Notes under the pieces: generated by a model
Told to the model about the DNA's origin: nothing
The model's input: the letters and a program-made list of their open reading frames with translations, nothing else
Database searches by the model: none
Part shown: piece after piece, positions 1-11,745 of the stretch
Layout: every line of letters begins with the position of its first letter
Numbering within the stretch: the stretch's first letter is position 1
Assembly (NCBI GenBank): GCA_033964015.1
Contig: CM066914.1
Location: 7,307,831 to 7,371,830 of the forward strand
Length of the DNA: 64,000 nucleotides
Direction of reading: 5' to 3'
Source: Scolanthus callimorphus
Taxonomy: Eukaryota; Cnidaria; Anthozoa; Actiniaria; Edwardsiidae
Made by a program: the position numbers and the translations under genes

Positions 1-206
1 TAGTCAGCCAGTAATAGTCAGTAAAGTTGTGCAGTACCAATCTGTGCGTCTCTCTTACTTTCCTTGCTCAATTAAAGTAAAATCCATAAGAGCATAATCC
101 TATTCCGTCCCTTAGTCTAGGACGAAGGTTTGTGAGCTTTTCCCTCTTTCCCCCAAGAGGACAACAAAAAAGGATCACAACAATAGCTCCTGGCGTGACA
201 ATTCTA

Positions 207-335
207 TTATCATGCCCAGAGCTCCCCCGTCTCGCCACCTTGCAAGGGAGGTTCTGGAAACAGCCATGACGCATGCGCGAGATTTGATAAAAAACGTCAA
301 AAAAAGGACTTTCTGCGCATGTCCCAACGTTCAAA
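207..335. repeat. Partial copy of MITE family A
   Basis: This matches one end and part of the interior of family A, the commonest short TIR element in the window. It shows the terminal block (CCCAGAGCTCCC), then the GCATGCGCGAGATTTGATA segment and the TTTCTGCGCATG segment. The far end is missing, and a different inverted pair starts just downstream. Confidence 0.7.
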
Positions 336-343
336 AAGGACCT

Positions 344-560
344 CAACCTCGTACCCAGAGCCCGTCATCTTTTGGCCAGCGGCAAGATTCAGGGCCCTGG
401 GGGAATCCGATTTGTGAGCATGCGTGGTAGGTCAAAAACGTAACGAACTTTCATACAACAATCAAACCGGAAACCAGAATCTGGGTTTTAAAAAAATCGA
501 TTCCCCCAGAGCCCTGAATCTTTGCCGCTGGCCAAAAGATGACGGGCTCTGGGTACGAGA
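344..560. repeat. Inverted-repeat element (GTACCCAGAGCCCGTCATCT ends)
   Basis: The block at about 344-410 (CTCGTACCCAGAGCCCGTCA, TTTTGGCCAGCGGCAAGATT) returns as its reverse complement at about 497-560, separated by about 90 bp of AT-rich sequence. It is a small TIR or fold-back element. No coding potential is visible. Confidence 0.7.
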
Positions 561-577
561 CTGAAAGGACCTCGAAT

Positions 578-785
578 CATTCTCGTACCCAGACCTTCCC
601 GGCTCGTCAACTCGCGCGGAGCCTCTGGTTGCAGCCATTTCAAGGTCTTCGCTGATTGGCTGATTTTCAACGTTGGGACATGCGCAGAAAATTATTTCTC
701 TCAACGGCTCTGTATCAAATCTTATGCATGTGTCAGTGGCTGTCACCAGAGCCTCTCCCGAGGGGGGACCTCTGGGTCGAGAATG
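578..785. mobile_element. MITE family A, complete copy with 9-bp target duplication
   Basis: The 208-bp element begins CATTCTCGTACCCAGA and ends CTCTGGGTCGAGAATG. It is flanked by an exact 9-bp direct repeat, ACCTCGAAT, at 569-577 and 786-794. It is non-coding. The interior shares GCTGATTGGCTGATTTT, CATGCGCAGAAA and GTCAGTGGCTGTCACCAGAG with the other family A copies. A 9-bp duplication is typical of Mutator-like transposons; that assignment is inference. Confidence 0.85.
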
Positions 786-859
786 ACCTCGAATGGCTGT
801 TGTCAGAGCCTTAATTCCAGCGAGGTGACCACGCCGGCAGGGAGCTGGAGCTCTGGTAC

Positions 860-2640
860 GAGAGGGGCGTAGCCAGAGGAAGTTCAGGCATGCCTTCCAG
901 GGGGTTTCAAGATTTTAGCATATGGTAGGTTCCGACATCCCCTCCTCATCCTCTCCTCCTCTTTGGAAAGGCTGCTACGCCTCTTCTTGGAAAGGCTGCA
1001 TGCAGACTATTGGTTGTATAGCATACTTACTCGAATAAGTGACGCACGCGACGCGACGTCGATAAACACCGCCCAAATCAAGACTACGGCGCGGCGTTTA
1101 TTCGAGTCAGAATACGGGAAAGAGTGCGATCAGAATCACCCATGGCGATACGAGACACAACTTGGGAGTTTTACCTTGATACTGGGTGAGCTCATCGTTT
1201 GTCAAGTCGAACTTCAGGTCTTGTGCGAGTTGTGACATCCGCTGCAGGGTCGGTGTGCGGACAACAGGCGCGCGGTACCCTGCGAAGTGAAGCGGTTCTC
1301 AGGTTCTCAGAACTAAAGAATTGTTCTTCAGTGCTCACCCTTTCCAATACCTTTCTAAATGTTGCAGGATGTTTTTCTTTCTTGTAGCCTGCTTGCAATT
1401 TTTTTTTCTTGGAATTTTGAGGCGCGCGGGGGCGAGCGACCGCGCGCCTCAAAATTCCAAGATGGCACCCGATCAGCGAACGGACCGGGTTTTCCGTGAT
1501 AAAAACACCCAGTACCGCCTGCAAGCAGGCTACTTTCTTGCAGCACTAGCGTTTTGCGATTTCTGCATTTCTGCAATAACCTTCACTCAGAGACTGCGCG
1601 ATTGATTTTCGGTCAGCTTTGCAAGCAAAAAAATTTTAAACCATCTTTATGAGGGCTGCAGTGGATCTCAGGCTAATAAATTCGCAAGTCAAGGGCTATG
1701 TGATTTCAGTACAGGACTTACAACCTGCGGGAAACCATAATAAAATGATATATCTATCAACCACTCCAGTCCGAATCTAGGGATCAGACATAACCGCATT
1801 GAACATATCGATCAGTAACGCAAAACGTAACGCAAAAGTAGCCTAAGTAAGCAAGCAAGTGAAGGCGGAGAAGTGGAAACGAATCTCACCCAAATCGTCG
1901 CTTGCGAGCACGTAACAAAACTTCAATTAGCTTTTGCAAGAGCTACCAACCAACTTTGGCAAGCAATCGAGTACCAAATATAATACTCAATATCACTACA
2001 CGTCACGCGAGCACTGCATATAAACTTTGCGTGAGCTGCGAGCACAGCCGATATTCAGTGATAGACCATAGGGGCCCTATCGAGCCCTATAGAGTAATGA
2101 GACGAATATCATGATGGAAATATCCAATTTGCCTACCTACCAGGACTCGAAATTAAGAAATGATCAAAGTCGTAATTTTACGCCTTGTATCAACATTAAA
2201 GGTGTAAGGTCATCAAACATCTAGCTGGGCGTAAACCACTAGGAGAACACGGTAGAAACTGAAAACACAGTCGTTATTTCGCGACTAAGTCTAAAACGTT
2301 AGGCGTAAAAAGGAAATCCGCGGGCGCAATTTCAAGCCCTGTCTACATGTAACTTCAATGCCGCATTTTTGTCTTCCCCACTCATATAAATGGAAAATCA
2401 AACGTGCTGTTCTGTGCTTATTAACTGTGACCTGAAATCTGAGTTATTATTCTGATGTGTCTGTAACAGACAATCAGTAACTCACATCACACAAAATGAA
2501 CAGCCTTGGCCTGCATTTCTACCGTTCATGTGCCCCTGAGTTACCCGTACCTTGCATCTTTTTTTCCGTGTTTTCTGCCATGGATGTAGCAAGTTACTCG
2601 GTTTAATTACCAGTTATATCGGCTGGTCAAAGCTTATTAC
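860..2640. other. No gene recognised; intergenic
   Basis: Open frames here are short and none resembles a protein family. Visible structure is limited to a local inverted repeat near 1410-1460 (TTGGAATTTTGAGGCGCGCG and its reverse complement). I see no RNA gene. Confidence 0.5.
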
Positions 2641-2731
2641 CACTGGAGTTGAGTAAGTGTGGACGCGCGCGGTCTCGTGACCTCGCGTAACAAACAGGGC
2701 CGCGGAGGGGAATAGGCACTCCCCCCGATAT

Positions 2732-3148
2732 TAAGGCCCGGGGGGGGGGGGGGGGGGGTCTTCACATGTCGACCTGATAGGGGTGCTCGTCGTATTTTTT
2801 AGGGGTCAAATCGAGTTTCAGGTATTTTTAGGGGTATCGGAGAAAAATTGTGGCTTTCACCAATTAATGGTATTTTTTAGGGGTACGCAAATGAATATGA
2901 AAGGGTCGCAAACCCAGTAAAACGTTTTCTTTCTTTCTTCGTTCATTTATAGCTCTAAAATAAGCTTGTTTTGAGATGAGAAATAATAAACAATAACAAA
3001 AAAGGGGTCATTTTGTTTTATAAGGTATTTATAGGGGTTGGATTTTTATGTCCTGGTATTTTTTAGGGTATATTTTCCGATGTCCCGACGAGCACCCCTA
3101 ATCACTCTTACATGGGAGAACCCCCCCCCCCCCCCCCCCCCCGGGTAT
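2732..3148. mobile_element. TIR element, family G (poly-G/poly-C ended, GTGCTCGTCG)
   Basis: The left end is a run of 19 G (2740-2758), followed by TAGGGGTGCTCGTCGTA. The right end is the mirror image, CGACGAGCACCCCTA, ending in 22 C (3121-3142). The interior repeats TATTTTTTAGGGGT. Related copies lie at 47.2 and 61.4 kb. It is non-coding. Confidence 0.75.
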
Positions 3149-3252
3149 TAAGGACCTCGGAATTCCAGGGTGGATGGGAAAGGGGGCTAAGGAAAACAGA
3201 ATTATTAACAACATTGCAAGAAAGCCAGTCATTCGTGACCATGGATACAACT

Positions 3253-3640
3253 TAAGGCCTAGTCTAAACGTCGAGCCAGCGTCGTGCGAACCGAAATATT
3301 GGATTGAGCTTGACGCTGGTGCGACTCTAGCACGACGTTTAGAGCCAATTTTTAATTCGGTTCGACCAAGCTATTGGGCTCGACATTCTCTGTCGCGCTA
3401 CCCGACTGTAGCACGACTTGGCTCTAAACGCCGTGCCATCGTCGCGCCGAGTCTGATGCATAAATTATAGAATAAATTTAAAAAAAATGTTTAGCTAAGA
3501 ATCCAGGCCTGTCACGTGGCCACAGGAATCCCCAAAACTTCGCATTGCCGGCTCGACTCTGGCTCGACGTTTAGAACCGCTACCGCGCTAGCGCCGAGCC
3601 AATTAGATTCGGTTCGGCAAGACGTTTAGACTAGGCCTAA
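3253..3640. mobile_element. MITE with AGGCCTAGTCTAAACGTC termini
   Basis: The left end AGGCCTAGTCTAAACGTC is repeated in inverse as GACGTTTAGACTAGGCCT at the right end, about 385 bp away. The interior contains further CGTTTAGAG / CTCTAAACG palindromes. It is non-coding. The AGGCCTA tip is shared with the element at 21.1 kb. Confidence 0.8.
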
Positions 3641-3839
3641 GATCTGGCTGCCAATCTAGACACCCGTCGGTTGGCGCCACGAGTAGACTTAATAACTTTG
3701 TCACAGTCAAATTCCAGTATGAACAATGAACATTGGACAATATTTACTTAATTATTATTGCTGCTTGTACTGACTGCCCCCTAAATTCAGTGTTATCACT
3801 GCTATGGGTGTTATTATAAATAAACGATTGATTGATTAT

Positions 3840-5150
3840 GATCATCAAAAGACACAGGAATTCCAGGGTGGGTACCCTGGTGCTGGAGCAATTTCCAGGG
3901 TGGGTATCCCAAAAACCAAAAATATGGATTTTCACGGTGGGTAAACATAATTTCCATGAGTGGTCATGAAAAAAAATTTTACTGGAATTCCAGGGTAGTA
4001 ACAACCTAAATTTTCAGGGCGGGTAGCTGTAGCTGGGATCCTCAACGGAAGGGGGGGGGGCTGTTTTTGTGGCCCAATGGGCTCCCTTCCCACCCTACAC
4101 TTGATACAACCGAGGGAAACAGTATGTTTTGTGGTCAGCTTCCCGAAGGCGGAACAGAACCCCATCTGCTTGCGGTCGATGTGCAAGGTAGACAAAGGAA
4201 TTAGCTTGAAAAACGGAAAATTTACTAGATAGACTGAGAAATAGAAAATATAAATCAGACGGTTAATAGAACGCAAACAGCAACAAAGTAGCGCAACAAC
4301 AAAAGTATACGGTTGCTGAGGTCACATACTTGAACGGCTGGAGGTCATACGATAGCCTTCTCTCTTTTCCCCACAAGCTGAGCAATGGTTTTGACTAAAA
4401 AAAAACTTTTATAGGCAATGCTCTCATTTGCAATCATAATTAGCTTATTAAGGGAGGACCATTTGACTTTCGAGGGGGAGATTTTGAAAAAAAAAAATAC
4501 TGCATGACCACAAGGGCCGAAAAAAATTCCTGCAGAGCAAATTCGTTATATAATTCTCTGTAATTTTACGAAATAAATATCATACACCATCATGGCAACA
4601 ACCACAAAATCTTCCACCCCTCTCCCCTCCCCCTCCCTAAAGGTCAAATGGTCCACCCATTAGAGCATTTGACTTGCAGAACAGAAAAAGCAAAAGCAAA
4701 CAACGTTGGAAATTACAGCGCAAAACAACGGTTTTGACTATAGAATTTAATTGGAATAACTTTTGACTATAATCATAATCCCATAATCCCCTGCATTCCT
4801 CTACTTTTCTACAATAGCGACTGGGTATGAGTCTTCTTCTTCTTCCTTCTGGACCTACCTCCTTCTGATAGTCTGATATCACCCCCAACCCAACTGGAAT
4901 TTCCTTTGACAAATACTGTGAACTGACTTCCCACCTTTCTGGAATTTCCAATCCCTTCTGTGGGGAGGGGATGGATATTTCTGGAGGTCTGAGAAGAAGA
5001 AAAGAATGAGCCTGAAAAAGGAAAACAATCAGGCAAACGTTTGAACTTCGCATCATGTTAATCTTACTAATGAGGCACATGCATGTTATGATAAAATCCA
5101 ACAATAAATCAAAAAACTTGAATTTGCACACTTGGATTCCATATTTTGTT
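3840..5150. other. No gene recognised; repeat-derived sequence
   Basis: The part at 3855-4050 has repeated GGAATTCCAGGGTGGGTA-like blocks. The part at 4880-4990 (CTTTCTGGAATTTCCAATCC, GATGGATATTTCTGGA) resembles segments near 41.15-41.30 kb and 42.47-42.62 kb, so it is probably an interspersed family. No coding exon is supported. Confidence 0.45.
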
Positions 5151-5157
5151 TGTTTGT

Positions 5158-7350
5158 TTACAAGTTATTCTCGCCAGAAGCCCCAGAAATGAGTGCACTC
5201 ATTGAGGCACTTTCTGGCACAGTAGTGAAAGAAGTTGGAATCTCGACAATAACCTCCCCCTGACCATCATCACGGTTGGTGAAATGGTGAGTTATAACAC
5301 CAGATAATGGTTCTGAGAGTGTATCACTACTTTCTCCAACAGTTCCATAGTGGTGTGACAATTTGTTACTTGTATAGGTCTCTGGCGCATTGTGCCCTAC
5401 ATATACAGGTTCATGTGCTCCTGCATTGCTTCCTTGGCATGAGGTGGTAGTATGGTTTGAATTGGTTTTCCTGGATGAATGTTTATGAGGTTTATTAGAT
5501 GCAACTACATCTCTGTCAGTATCCAGGTTTCGCTGTCTGGCATTTAGAAGCCTTTTCATATGGGATTGCTGTAGCTGTCCCTCTACCTTATACAAAGCTC
5601 CTAATAGTTCACTGTCATTTTCCTCAAGGGCAAATGCTATCAAGTTTTTATTAAACTCAAGGGCTTCAGGATATGTGTGGATGACATTCTCTTTAATCTC
5701 CCTTCTTGGGTTCTCTGCATCTAAGGTCGTGCTAGGTGTCATTTCATCAGTCTGGCTCTTTTTGTTCTGACAAAAGTCCTCAACAAGCCTTTCTTCCCAT
5801 CCTTCTGAAAGATCATCAGCCACCTTGATGTCGGCATCAAATGCTGCATATTCTTTTGCAGTCATGGGCTTTCTCAGGAAAATTTTCTGAGCAGCCATGG
5901 TCACAAGTTCCTCCAGCAGTCCATCAGTGGCATATGTCTTCCTATGTTTTGTCCCTTCAACTTGCTTCCTCTTGCAGTCTTTGGAGTACTTGAATTCAGT
6001 GGTGACAATGAGGCTCCACTGAGGCCTTCCCTTTGAGATGGAAAAGCCATAGAATATGAAGAAAGAGAAACAGACAGATTGACCAGGAAACCAGCAGATT
6101 CAAAACATTTCATCATTGTTGATCCTGAAATCTCCTCAAGAGTTGATGCAATCCAAAAACATGCATCAAGCTCATTGATCTCCCACATCAGGTGTTTAGC
6201 ACTGCAAGCTGCAATATTGTTGTCTAATTTTGCCAACAAATTGTGCAAAACTTTTCTACGGAATGCCATTCTGAAAACATCCAGAATTCCTTGTGTCAGT
6301 GGCTGCAGCTGGTTTGTGCCGCTGCTGCTGGGTTTGATCAGAAACACCAATTTGACATTTGTCAATTGAAGATTAGGGGGGTGAGGTGGAGAATTGTCGA
6401 GGAATAGCAAGACACGCCTCTCTTGCTTTCGCATATTACGATCAAAAGACCTCAGCCAATCTGCGAAAATAGTTGTTGTAATCCAAGCCCTCCTGTTTGC
6501 CCGCCAAAGCACTGGCAAACCCCTCCTTGTCAAAATTACGAAAACAAGGGGGGCTGGCCTCTTGACCAATGACAATTGGTTTCTCAAATTCCCCGTCCAT
6601 GTTACAGCATAGCGATATGGTTAGACGTTCGTTGCTCGAATCACTTCTGATGTCGGCTACAAGAGCTTTATCTGGTAGCGCTCGATAGTACATGCCTGTC
6701 TCGACAAGATTATAGATATCTGTGCTGCGATAGCCTTCGGTAACCTCAAGAATTTTCTCCGTCCACTCCGTTGTAACATTAACACTCGTTTCGTAGCTGG
6801 GAGTGAAACTCGAACTGAACGAAATTCCATGTCGACGACGAAACCCTTCAAGCCAACCATTAGAAGCCCGGAATTCATTCAAATCTAGCTCTGCTGCGAA
6901 AGATTTGGCTTTTTCCTGGATCATAGGTCCTGAGATTTGTTTCCCTTGGGCTCTTGCCCTTCGTACCACTGCCAAGTCAGTTTGTTGATATCGCCATAAA
7001 TGCTTCTATTACACATTCGCTTACGGCCACTTTCATACTGATAGTTTTCCTCGAAAGCTCTCAATATCTCCTCTTTTTCTTCAAAATCTCATGAACCGTG
7101 GTCTTGCCGATCTGGTAGATTGAAGCGAGCTGCCTCTGACTCTTAGTTCCCTCCTGACTTTCGTGAATGAGTTGAACTTTCTCGCTCAAACTCAACTCGC
7201 GTCTTCTGCGTTTAGCCGCGTCCGGCTCGACAGCGCCAGCGCCTGGCGTTTCAACCAAAGGTTGCGCTTCAAAAAGCGAACTTCTGGTTCATTTTGAACG
7301 GCTACTGGCTCTTCATCTTTGAGAGTCCCTTCTGCTTGAATAGTTTCCAT
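5158..7350 (-). pseudogene. Broken pogo/Tigger-type (CENP-B-like) transposase
   Basis: Reading from 7350 down, the segments appear in family order. A helix-turn-helix (LSEKVQLIHES, QIGKTTVHEILKKK) is at 7258-7065. A second HTH of the CENP-B/Tc5 type (GKQISGPMIQEKAKSFAAEL, NGWLEGFRRRHGI) is at about 6975-6830. The DDE nuclease core follows, with ETGMYYRALPDK near 6690 and FLDNSPPHPPN near 6390. An acidic C-terminal tail runs from 5904 to 5158. These lie in different frames, with shifts near 7260, 7065, 6970, 6535 and 6050, so no full protein can be made. In the usual third acidic position (LQPLDxG) the sequence reads LQPLTQG. Terminal repeats were not identified. In animals such genes are cut-and-paste transposases or domesticated Tigger-derived proteins; the lesions favour a dead copy. 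Confidence 0.8.
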
Positions 7351-7359
7351 CGTTCGCTT

Positions 7360-7660
7360 TGACTGTATTGTTTTGTTCAGTTTCGGAAGGGAAGTGTTAT
7401 GGCCGTTCCGTTCAGACAAAGCCGCCTTGCCCGTGATAGACAATGGCCTATATATCGATCACGTGGCGTATGCAAATATGTGGCCGTATTGCATATTTGG
7501 GTCACGCAACACATATCGTATCGACATATCGTTTCCTGGCAGCAATACTGTTATCTGTTATTTCCGGGATTTTTCCTGTGTTCTGGCTTATCACAAGCAA
7601 ATGGCAAATAACAGCGCACTAGAAGGTAACTCTTAAAGGATATAATAAATGTCTTTAAGC
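7360..7660. other. No gene recognised upstream of the transposase remnant
   Basis: The stretch contains alternating TATCG/CGATA motifs (7447-7540) but no convincing exon. It may be the 5' flank or terminal region of the pogo-type element. Confidence 0.35.
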
Positions 7661-7673
7661 ATAAACATCAAAA

Positions 7674-7801
7674 GGGTTTGCAAAAGGAGCAGAAAGATTT
7701 GTCATTCCCGAACACTGTTGCACTGTCTTTAACTTTAAATATGATAAAGATAAAGACAGTGTTAGGGAATGACAACTCCCTTCCGCTCCTTTTGCAAACC
7801 C
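7674..7801. repeat. Fold-back element, arms about 50 bp
   Basis: The left arm starts GGGTTTGCAAAAGGAGC and contains TGTCATTCCCGAACACTG. The right arm reads CAGTGTTAGGGAATGACA and ends GCTCCTTTTGCAAACCC. The loop is about 25 bp and AT-rich. It is non-coding. Confidence 0.8.
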
Positions 7802-8111
7802 TGTCATCAGTGTTCGGGGAATATGATCAATAAATTATTGATCAAAGTCATTAATTCCATTAATTTGACAATGTAGAGACGAGCAGCAAATAGTAATCTG
7901 CCGGAAGTGTCACCCACATCCCTTTTAAACGCCAAATGCCAAGACTATCAATCATTTATATTTTATTTGAGGGTCGTACTCGAGCAAGGTTTTGGTGGGA
8001 TCACTGTTTGCCCAAAAAGCCAAATAATTTTTTACATGCTGGCTTAATAATCCTGTCACGTCGACCGTCATGCAACGCGGTCATTGTTGATAGTTGAAGA
8101 CAGACGTGTTA

Positions 8112-8267
8112 GACCACGTCCACACACCGTTTTCAAACGAAAACGGATACTTTTGCTCCGTTTTCAAAAAGATTTGCGTCCACACTCATCGTTTTCGTAT
8201 TGTTTTCGCCGTTTTCGGTGATCGTTTCGGCGTTTTCGTTTGAAAACGGTGTAGTGTGGACGGGGTC
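8112..8267. mobile_element. MITE, GTCCACAC/CGTTTTC family, TTA target duplication
   Basis: The ends are GACCACGTCCACACACCG and GTGTGGACGGGGTC; the interior is rich in CGTTTTCGTTTGAAAACG-type palindromes. TTA flanks both sides (8109-8111 and 8268-8270). A 3-bp TWA duplication is the habit of PIF/Harbinger elements; that class call is inference. Confidence 0.75.
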
Positions 8268-8441
8268 TTAGAGATCGTCGCCATTCATTACTTAATAAGC
8301 ACAAGAACTCCTGAAAAGCAAATAACTAATCAACTTTCGTCAGCTTTCGTGGATATATATTAACTCTTAGAACATGACCAATGCCACTCAGCCAATCAGC
8401 AACCGGCATTTGGCGTCCCCTATATCCCATAGAAACTAAAG

Positions 8442-8668
8442 CGTCAAGCGGCGAGGGCATTGAACAATAGGGAAAATTAGGGGTTTGTACATAGTCATTA
8501 GTATTCATGCTCATAGTCATTAATTCTCTGGGTTGCACCTTGCATTTTCATTGTTCTCCTGAAGAAGAACAAAGAAACCAAGGTGCAACATAGAGAAACT
8601 AATGACTATGGGCATGAATACTAATGACTATGTACAAACCACACCCTGTTCTTCCCTCGCCGCTTGAC
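8442..8668. repeat. Long fold-back element
   Basis: The outer arms GTCAAGCGGCGAGGG and CCCTCGCCGCTTGAC enclose longer inner arms, GGTTTGTACATAGTCATTAG and its reverse complement, which end in TTGCACCTTG and CAAGGTGCAA. Open reading of the arms is an effect of symmetry, not coding. Confidence 0.85.
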
Positions 8669-8871
8669 ACAACCAACTCTGCAAATAAAGGAAAACATTG
8701 ACTTCATTGTCATCTTTTGCAAAATAGCCCTTTATTTCAAGTCTCTCTCCAACATCTTTCTATAACAAAATAAACAAATCAAAATTAGTACATTTTCAAC
8801 ATTGCATTTGTTTATAATAACCACGTTTATAAGAATTCGAAGTTTATTAGGCAAAAAATTAAGAACCTTAA

Positions 8872-9052
8872 GTAAAATAGTAACCGCAAAAACACATGCT
8901 ATTTTCCCGTAGTAATCAAAATAATCCTCCAGATTTATAGAAAAACCTTTCAAGTGTTGGACATGCAATTCTAGGTTGTTTGACCAGTTATCAAGACGAT
9001 GGAATTGGATTGCGATTTGAGCTATTTTCTTGTCAGAGAAGTGGCCAGCAAG
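8872..9052. repeat. Interspersed repeat, copy 1 of 2
   Basis: This shares extended similarity with 44345-44527: CCCGTAGTAATCAAA, ACCTTTCAAGTGTT, GGAATTGGATTGCGATTTGA and CTATTTTCTTGTCAGAGAAG occur in the same order and orientation. It is non-coding and of unknown family. The minus-strand ORF across it (9100-8732) is probably fortuitous. Confidence 0.7.
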
Positions 9053-9862
9053 CGTGCGAGAGCCCCTAAGAACATAGCTTTTTTTGTAGTAGTTAAGCAT
9101 AGCAAATACCTAAAAGTTTCTCCACGAACATTTTGCATTTTGATGTTCCCTTTTCATGTATAACGTACTGTATTTTTAAGGAAAAAACTTCCACCTTTCA
9201 CATCGGTGTATTGGCTGATTCACTCAACTCTTGGCTGTCTCGAGGCATTTGAAAAACATTCGAGTCTCAAATTGCTAAAACAACTTCGAATTTTGCCAGC
9301 CTCGAACATCAGCGCTCTTGCATTCTCATAAGAAAGCCCCGGGAAGAAACAGATTGTCAATTCAAAAGTATGTTTTACCAAATGTTCCGCTGTAATGCGA
9401 CTTCTGAGTTCAATTCCGGTCTTCGATCAAAACTTTACGGATTTACGAATTCTGATAACGAGACCGAGATTTATGTACGCTTTCCTGTTTCTCCTTTTCC
9501 TTGGGCCATAGGAGTCGAGGAATCCATTACAAAAGCTTGCGATAGAATATTTCATTTCTTACCTGACTTCGGGAACGAAACCTGTCAGCAACTCCAGTAT
9601 GGCCAGTTTCAACTGCTATCGTCTCAAAACAAACACTTGGAAATTAATTAGAACAATTCATGCACTCAAAACAAACCGCTTTGTCGGTAGATCTTTTCAT
9701 TCACACACACAAGGCTTTGATTGACACTACTATTGTAAAAAGCCTTGGATGAAGTATGGCTCTGAACAATGCTCTGTAATGATGTTGATATGTCAATGAC
9801 AAGCTAGCACAAAAACTTTCAATACTTTCTTCGCGGCATTGATCATGTTCTAAAAAAGTTAG

Positions 9863-9985
9863 AGAATGGACGCTCGTGTCCTATGGGAAATAGACCACTA
9901 ATGAACAAAAATCTGCTCGCGCTAACGCGCTCGCAGATTTTTGTTCATTAGTGGTCTATATCCCATAGACACTCGCGTCCATTCT
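9863..9985. repeat. Near-perfect palindrome
   Basis: Left arm: AGAATGGACGCTCGTGTC, then AATAGACCACTAATGAACAA. The right arm mirrors it and ends GGTCTATATCCCATAGACAC, then CTCGCGTCCATTCT. The centre is CGCGCTAACGCGC. It would extrude as a hairpin about 60 bp long. Confidence 0.85.
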
Positions 9986-9999
9986 AACCCTTACAAAAA

Positions 10000-10422
10000 C
10001 AAACGAAATGAAAGAAGATAAAATGCTGTCACGCTGGCAACAACTAACACTTTCGTACGAAAATCGAAACACAATATGAATTCACCGAAAAGACGCGACG
10101 TACTGTCTGGAAACATCTTGCTCGCAACCGCACGTTGTAAATTAAATCTGTATATCAGAGACACGGAGCAATGTTTTGGCTAGCCTGCTAGCCGGCTCTC
10201 CAGTGGGATTTTTTTTTTCTTTTGGCGCGCGTGATTCCTGTGACCTGTGATTCCTGTGACCTGTGATCTTGACGCAATGGTAAGTTTAGAACGTCTATGC
10301 TTCAATAACTTGGATAAAATACGAAAACATTGAGCTGTTTATCCACTCCAGAAACCTAGCAAGCACATATTGCGAGAGGCTGTTAGGTAGGAAGGTAGCA
10401 AATGGTTGACTACAAGGGCAGA

Positions 10423-10467
<45 letters not shown>

Positions 10468-11250
10468 CCATACAGTCATGTTTTTTGGGGCCAGCTATCA
10501 CTGATTAAACTACGTGGAGTGCTACCGAAATCACTAAATCATTCGAAAAAAACGGCCACGAACGATGTCTGAACCAAAACGTCACATTTTACCTCATAAA
10601 CTACCGAAAACCTAAAGAACTCGCAGCAAAAGCCAATAAAATGAGCAAAAACGAACCCCTTTGATAAGATTCCAGCTAGGCTTACATCGATAATTGTGTC
10701 CTGAGATTCATTTGATCCGTTTTGAACTGTTGGACATATTGCTGACAAACTTTCGATTTCTAATTCATGTTATTCTTGGCTATTGGCCGGGTGCATGGAC
10801 TTGTAGGCCAAGGTCTGCACGTTCGACACGTTTGGTTTGCTTAATACCTCCTGCCCGTATGCAAATTGCCCATTCAATCAAATCATGTGATGTTTTCATC
10901 TTTTGATATGGTTCCATATCCACGTGAAAATGGCGAGAAAATTTCAGAAACATGTACTTAAACATCACGTGGTTTTAAATGGACGCAATCAAGATATTTC
11001 CCGTTGAAATGTGTCGTTTTCTAAATTAACTTATATGAAAGTTTCTACTTACAATATTTGGAATTCCAGATTACTCTAAATTGCCGAAAAGTTCGTCAAA
11101 ACTTGCAGATTGAAGAGAAACGCTGTTCATGTAGCCTGCTGTTCATGCAGGCCTACCCGGCACGGGTAGGCCTGCAGCAGAGCCTCTTTAGTCTCTGCAT
11201 TTTGCGAACCTCAGCCAGCAAAATGCAGAGAAAAGAGGCCTCTGCTCCGT
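10000..11250. other. No gene recognised; contains a 39-bp G run
   Basis: The only strong structure is the G homopolymer at 10427-10465 following AAGGGCAGATTTA, plus a small fold-back at 11130-11250. That fold-back contains CTCTGCATTTTGC and GCAAAATGCAGAGAAAAGAG. Confidence 0.5.
11130..11250. repeat. Fold-back, GAGGCCTCTGCT family, copy 1 of 3
   Basis: It contains AAATGCAGAGAAAAGAGGCC with an inverted partner (CTCTTTAGTCTCTGCATTTT). The same motif set recurs at 16930-17000 and 55800-55862. It is non-coding. Confidence 0.65.
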
Positions 11251-11269
11251 ATTTCAAGAAACATAGGTA

Positions 11270-11745
11270 TTATTTCGAAATTAAGACACTATTTATCCAT
11301 TCAACTTATGAAGCAAATATATTTCAATCTCATTTATCCCTACATAACATATGGAATACTGCTTGGGGTAGTGTATACAAGACCCATATTCAAAAATTCA
11401 AGTTAAACAAAATCATGCTGTACGATGATTTTTTTTTGCTACTACACATGGTAAAAATACTGAAAGTGCTAAACCGTTAATCTTCTAGGTCTTCTAACAG
11501 TAGATAATGTTTTCCACCTCCATGTTCTTAACTTTTACACACTTATGGCATAAAGGCCTCCTACCTGATGTTTTCAAAGACATTTTTCAATACGCTAGTA
11601 ACGTTCACGGCTATAATACAAGATATTCTACGAATCAAAACCTTTATAAGTCCAAAGTTCGAAACAATCACTCTCTTTCACAGCAATTGATATTTGGAAA
11701 GATCTCCCATCACATTTCAAGACCTTAGTATCTTTCTATTTCGCA
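11270..11745 (+). pseudogene. 3' fragment of a non-LTR retrotransposon reverse transcriptase
   Basis: The first part, about 11280-11480, contains NIWNTAWGSVYKTHI, like the Y-x-x-x-x-WG block near the end of LINE reverse transcriptases. A second frame from about 11540 contains LLPDVFKDIFQY and VHGYNTRYSTNQNLY, like the H-x-YNTR block of the CR1/L2/jockey-like C-terminus. The two parts are in different frames with stops between, so this is a dead, 5'-truncated copy on the plus strand. Its 3' tail may run to about 12050. The family-level call rests on motif memory only. Confidence 0.6.

Noticed and set aside
9370..9651. 93-residue plus-strand ORF with ATG
   Set aside because: No family resemblance, no splice context and average composition; not distinguishable from chance.
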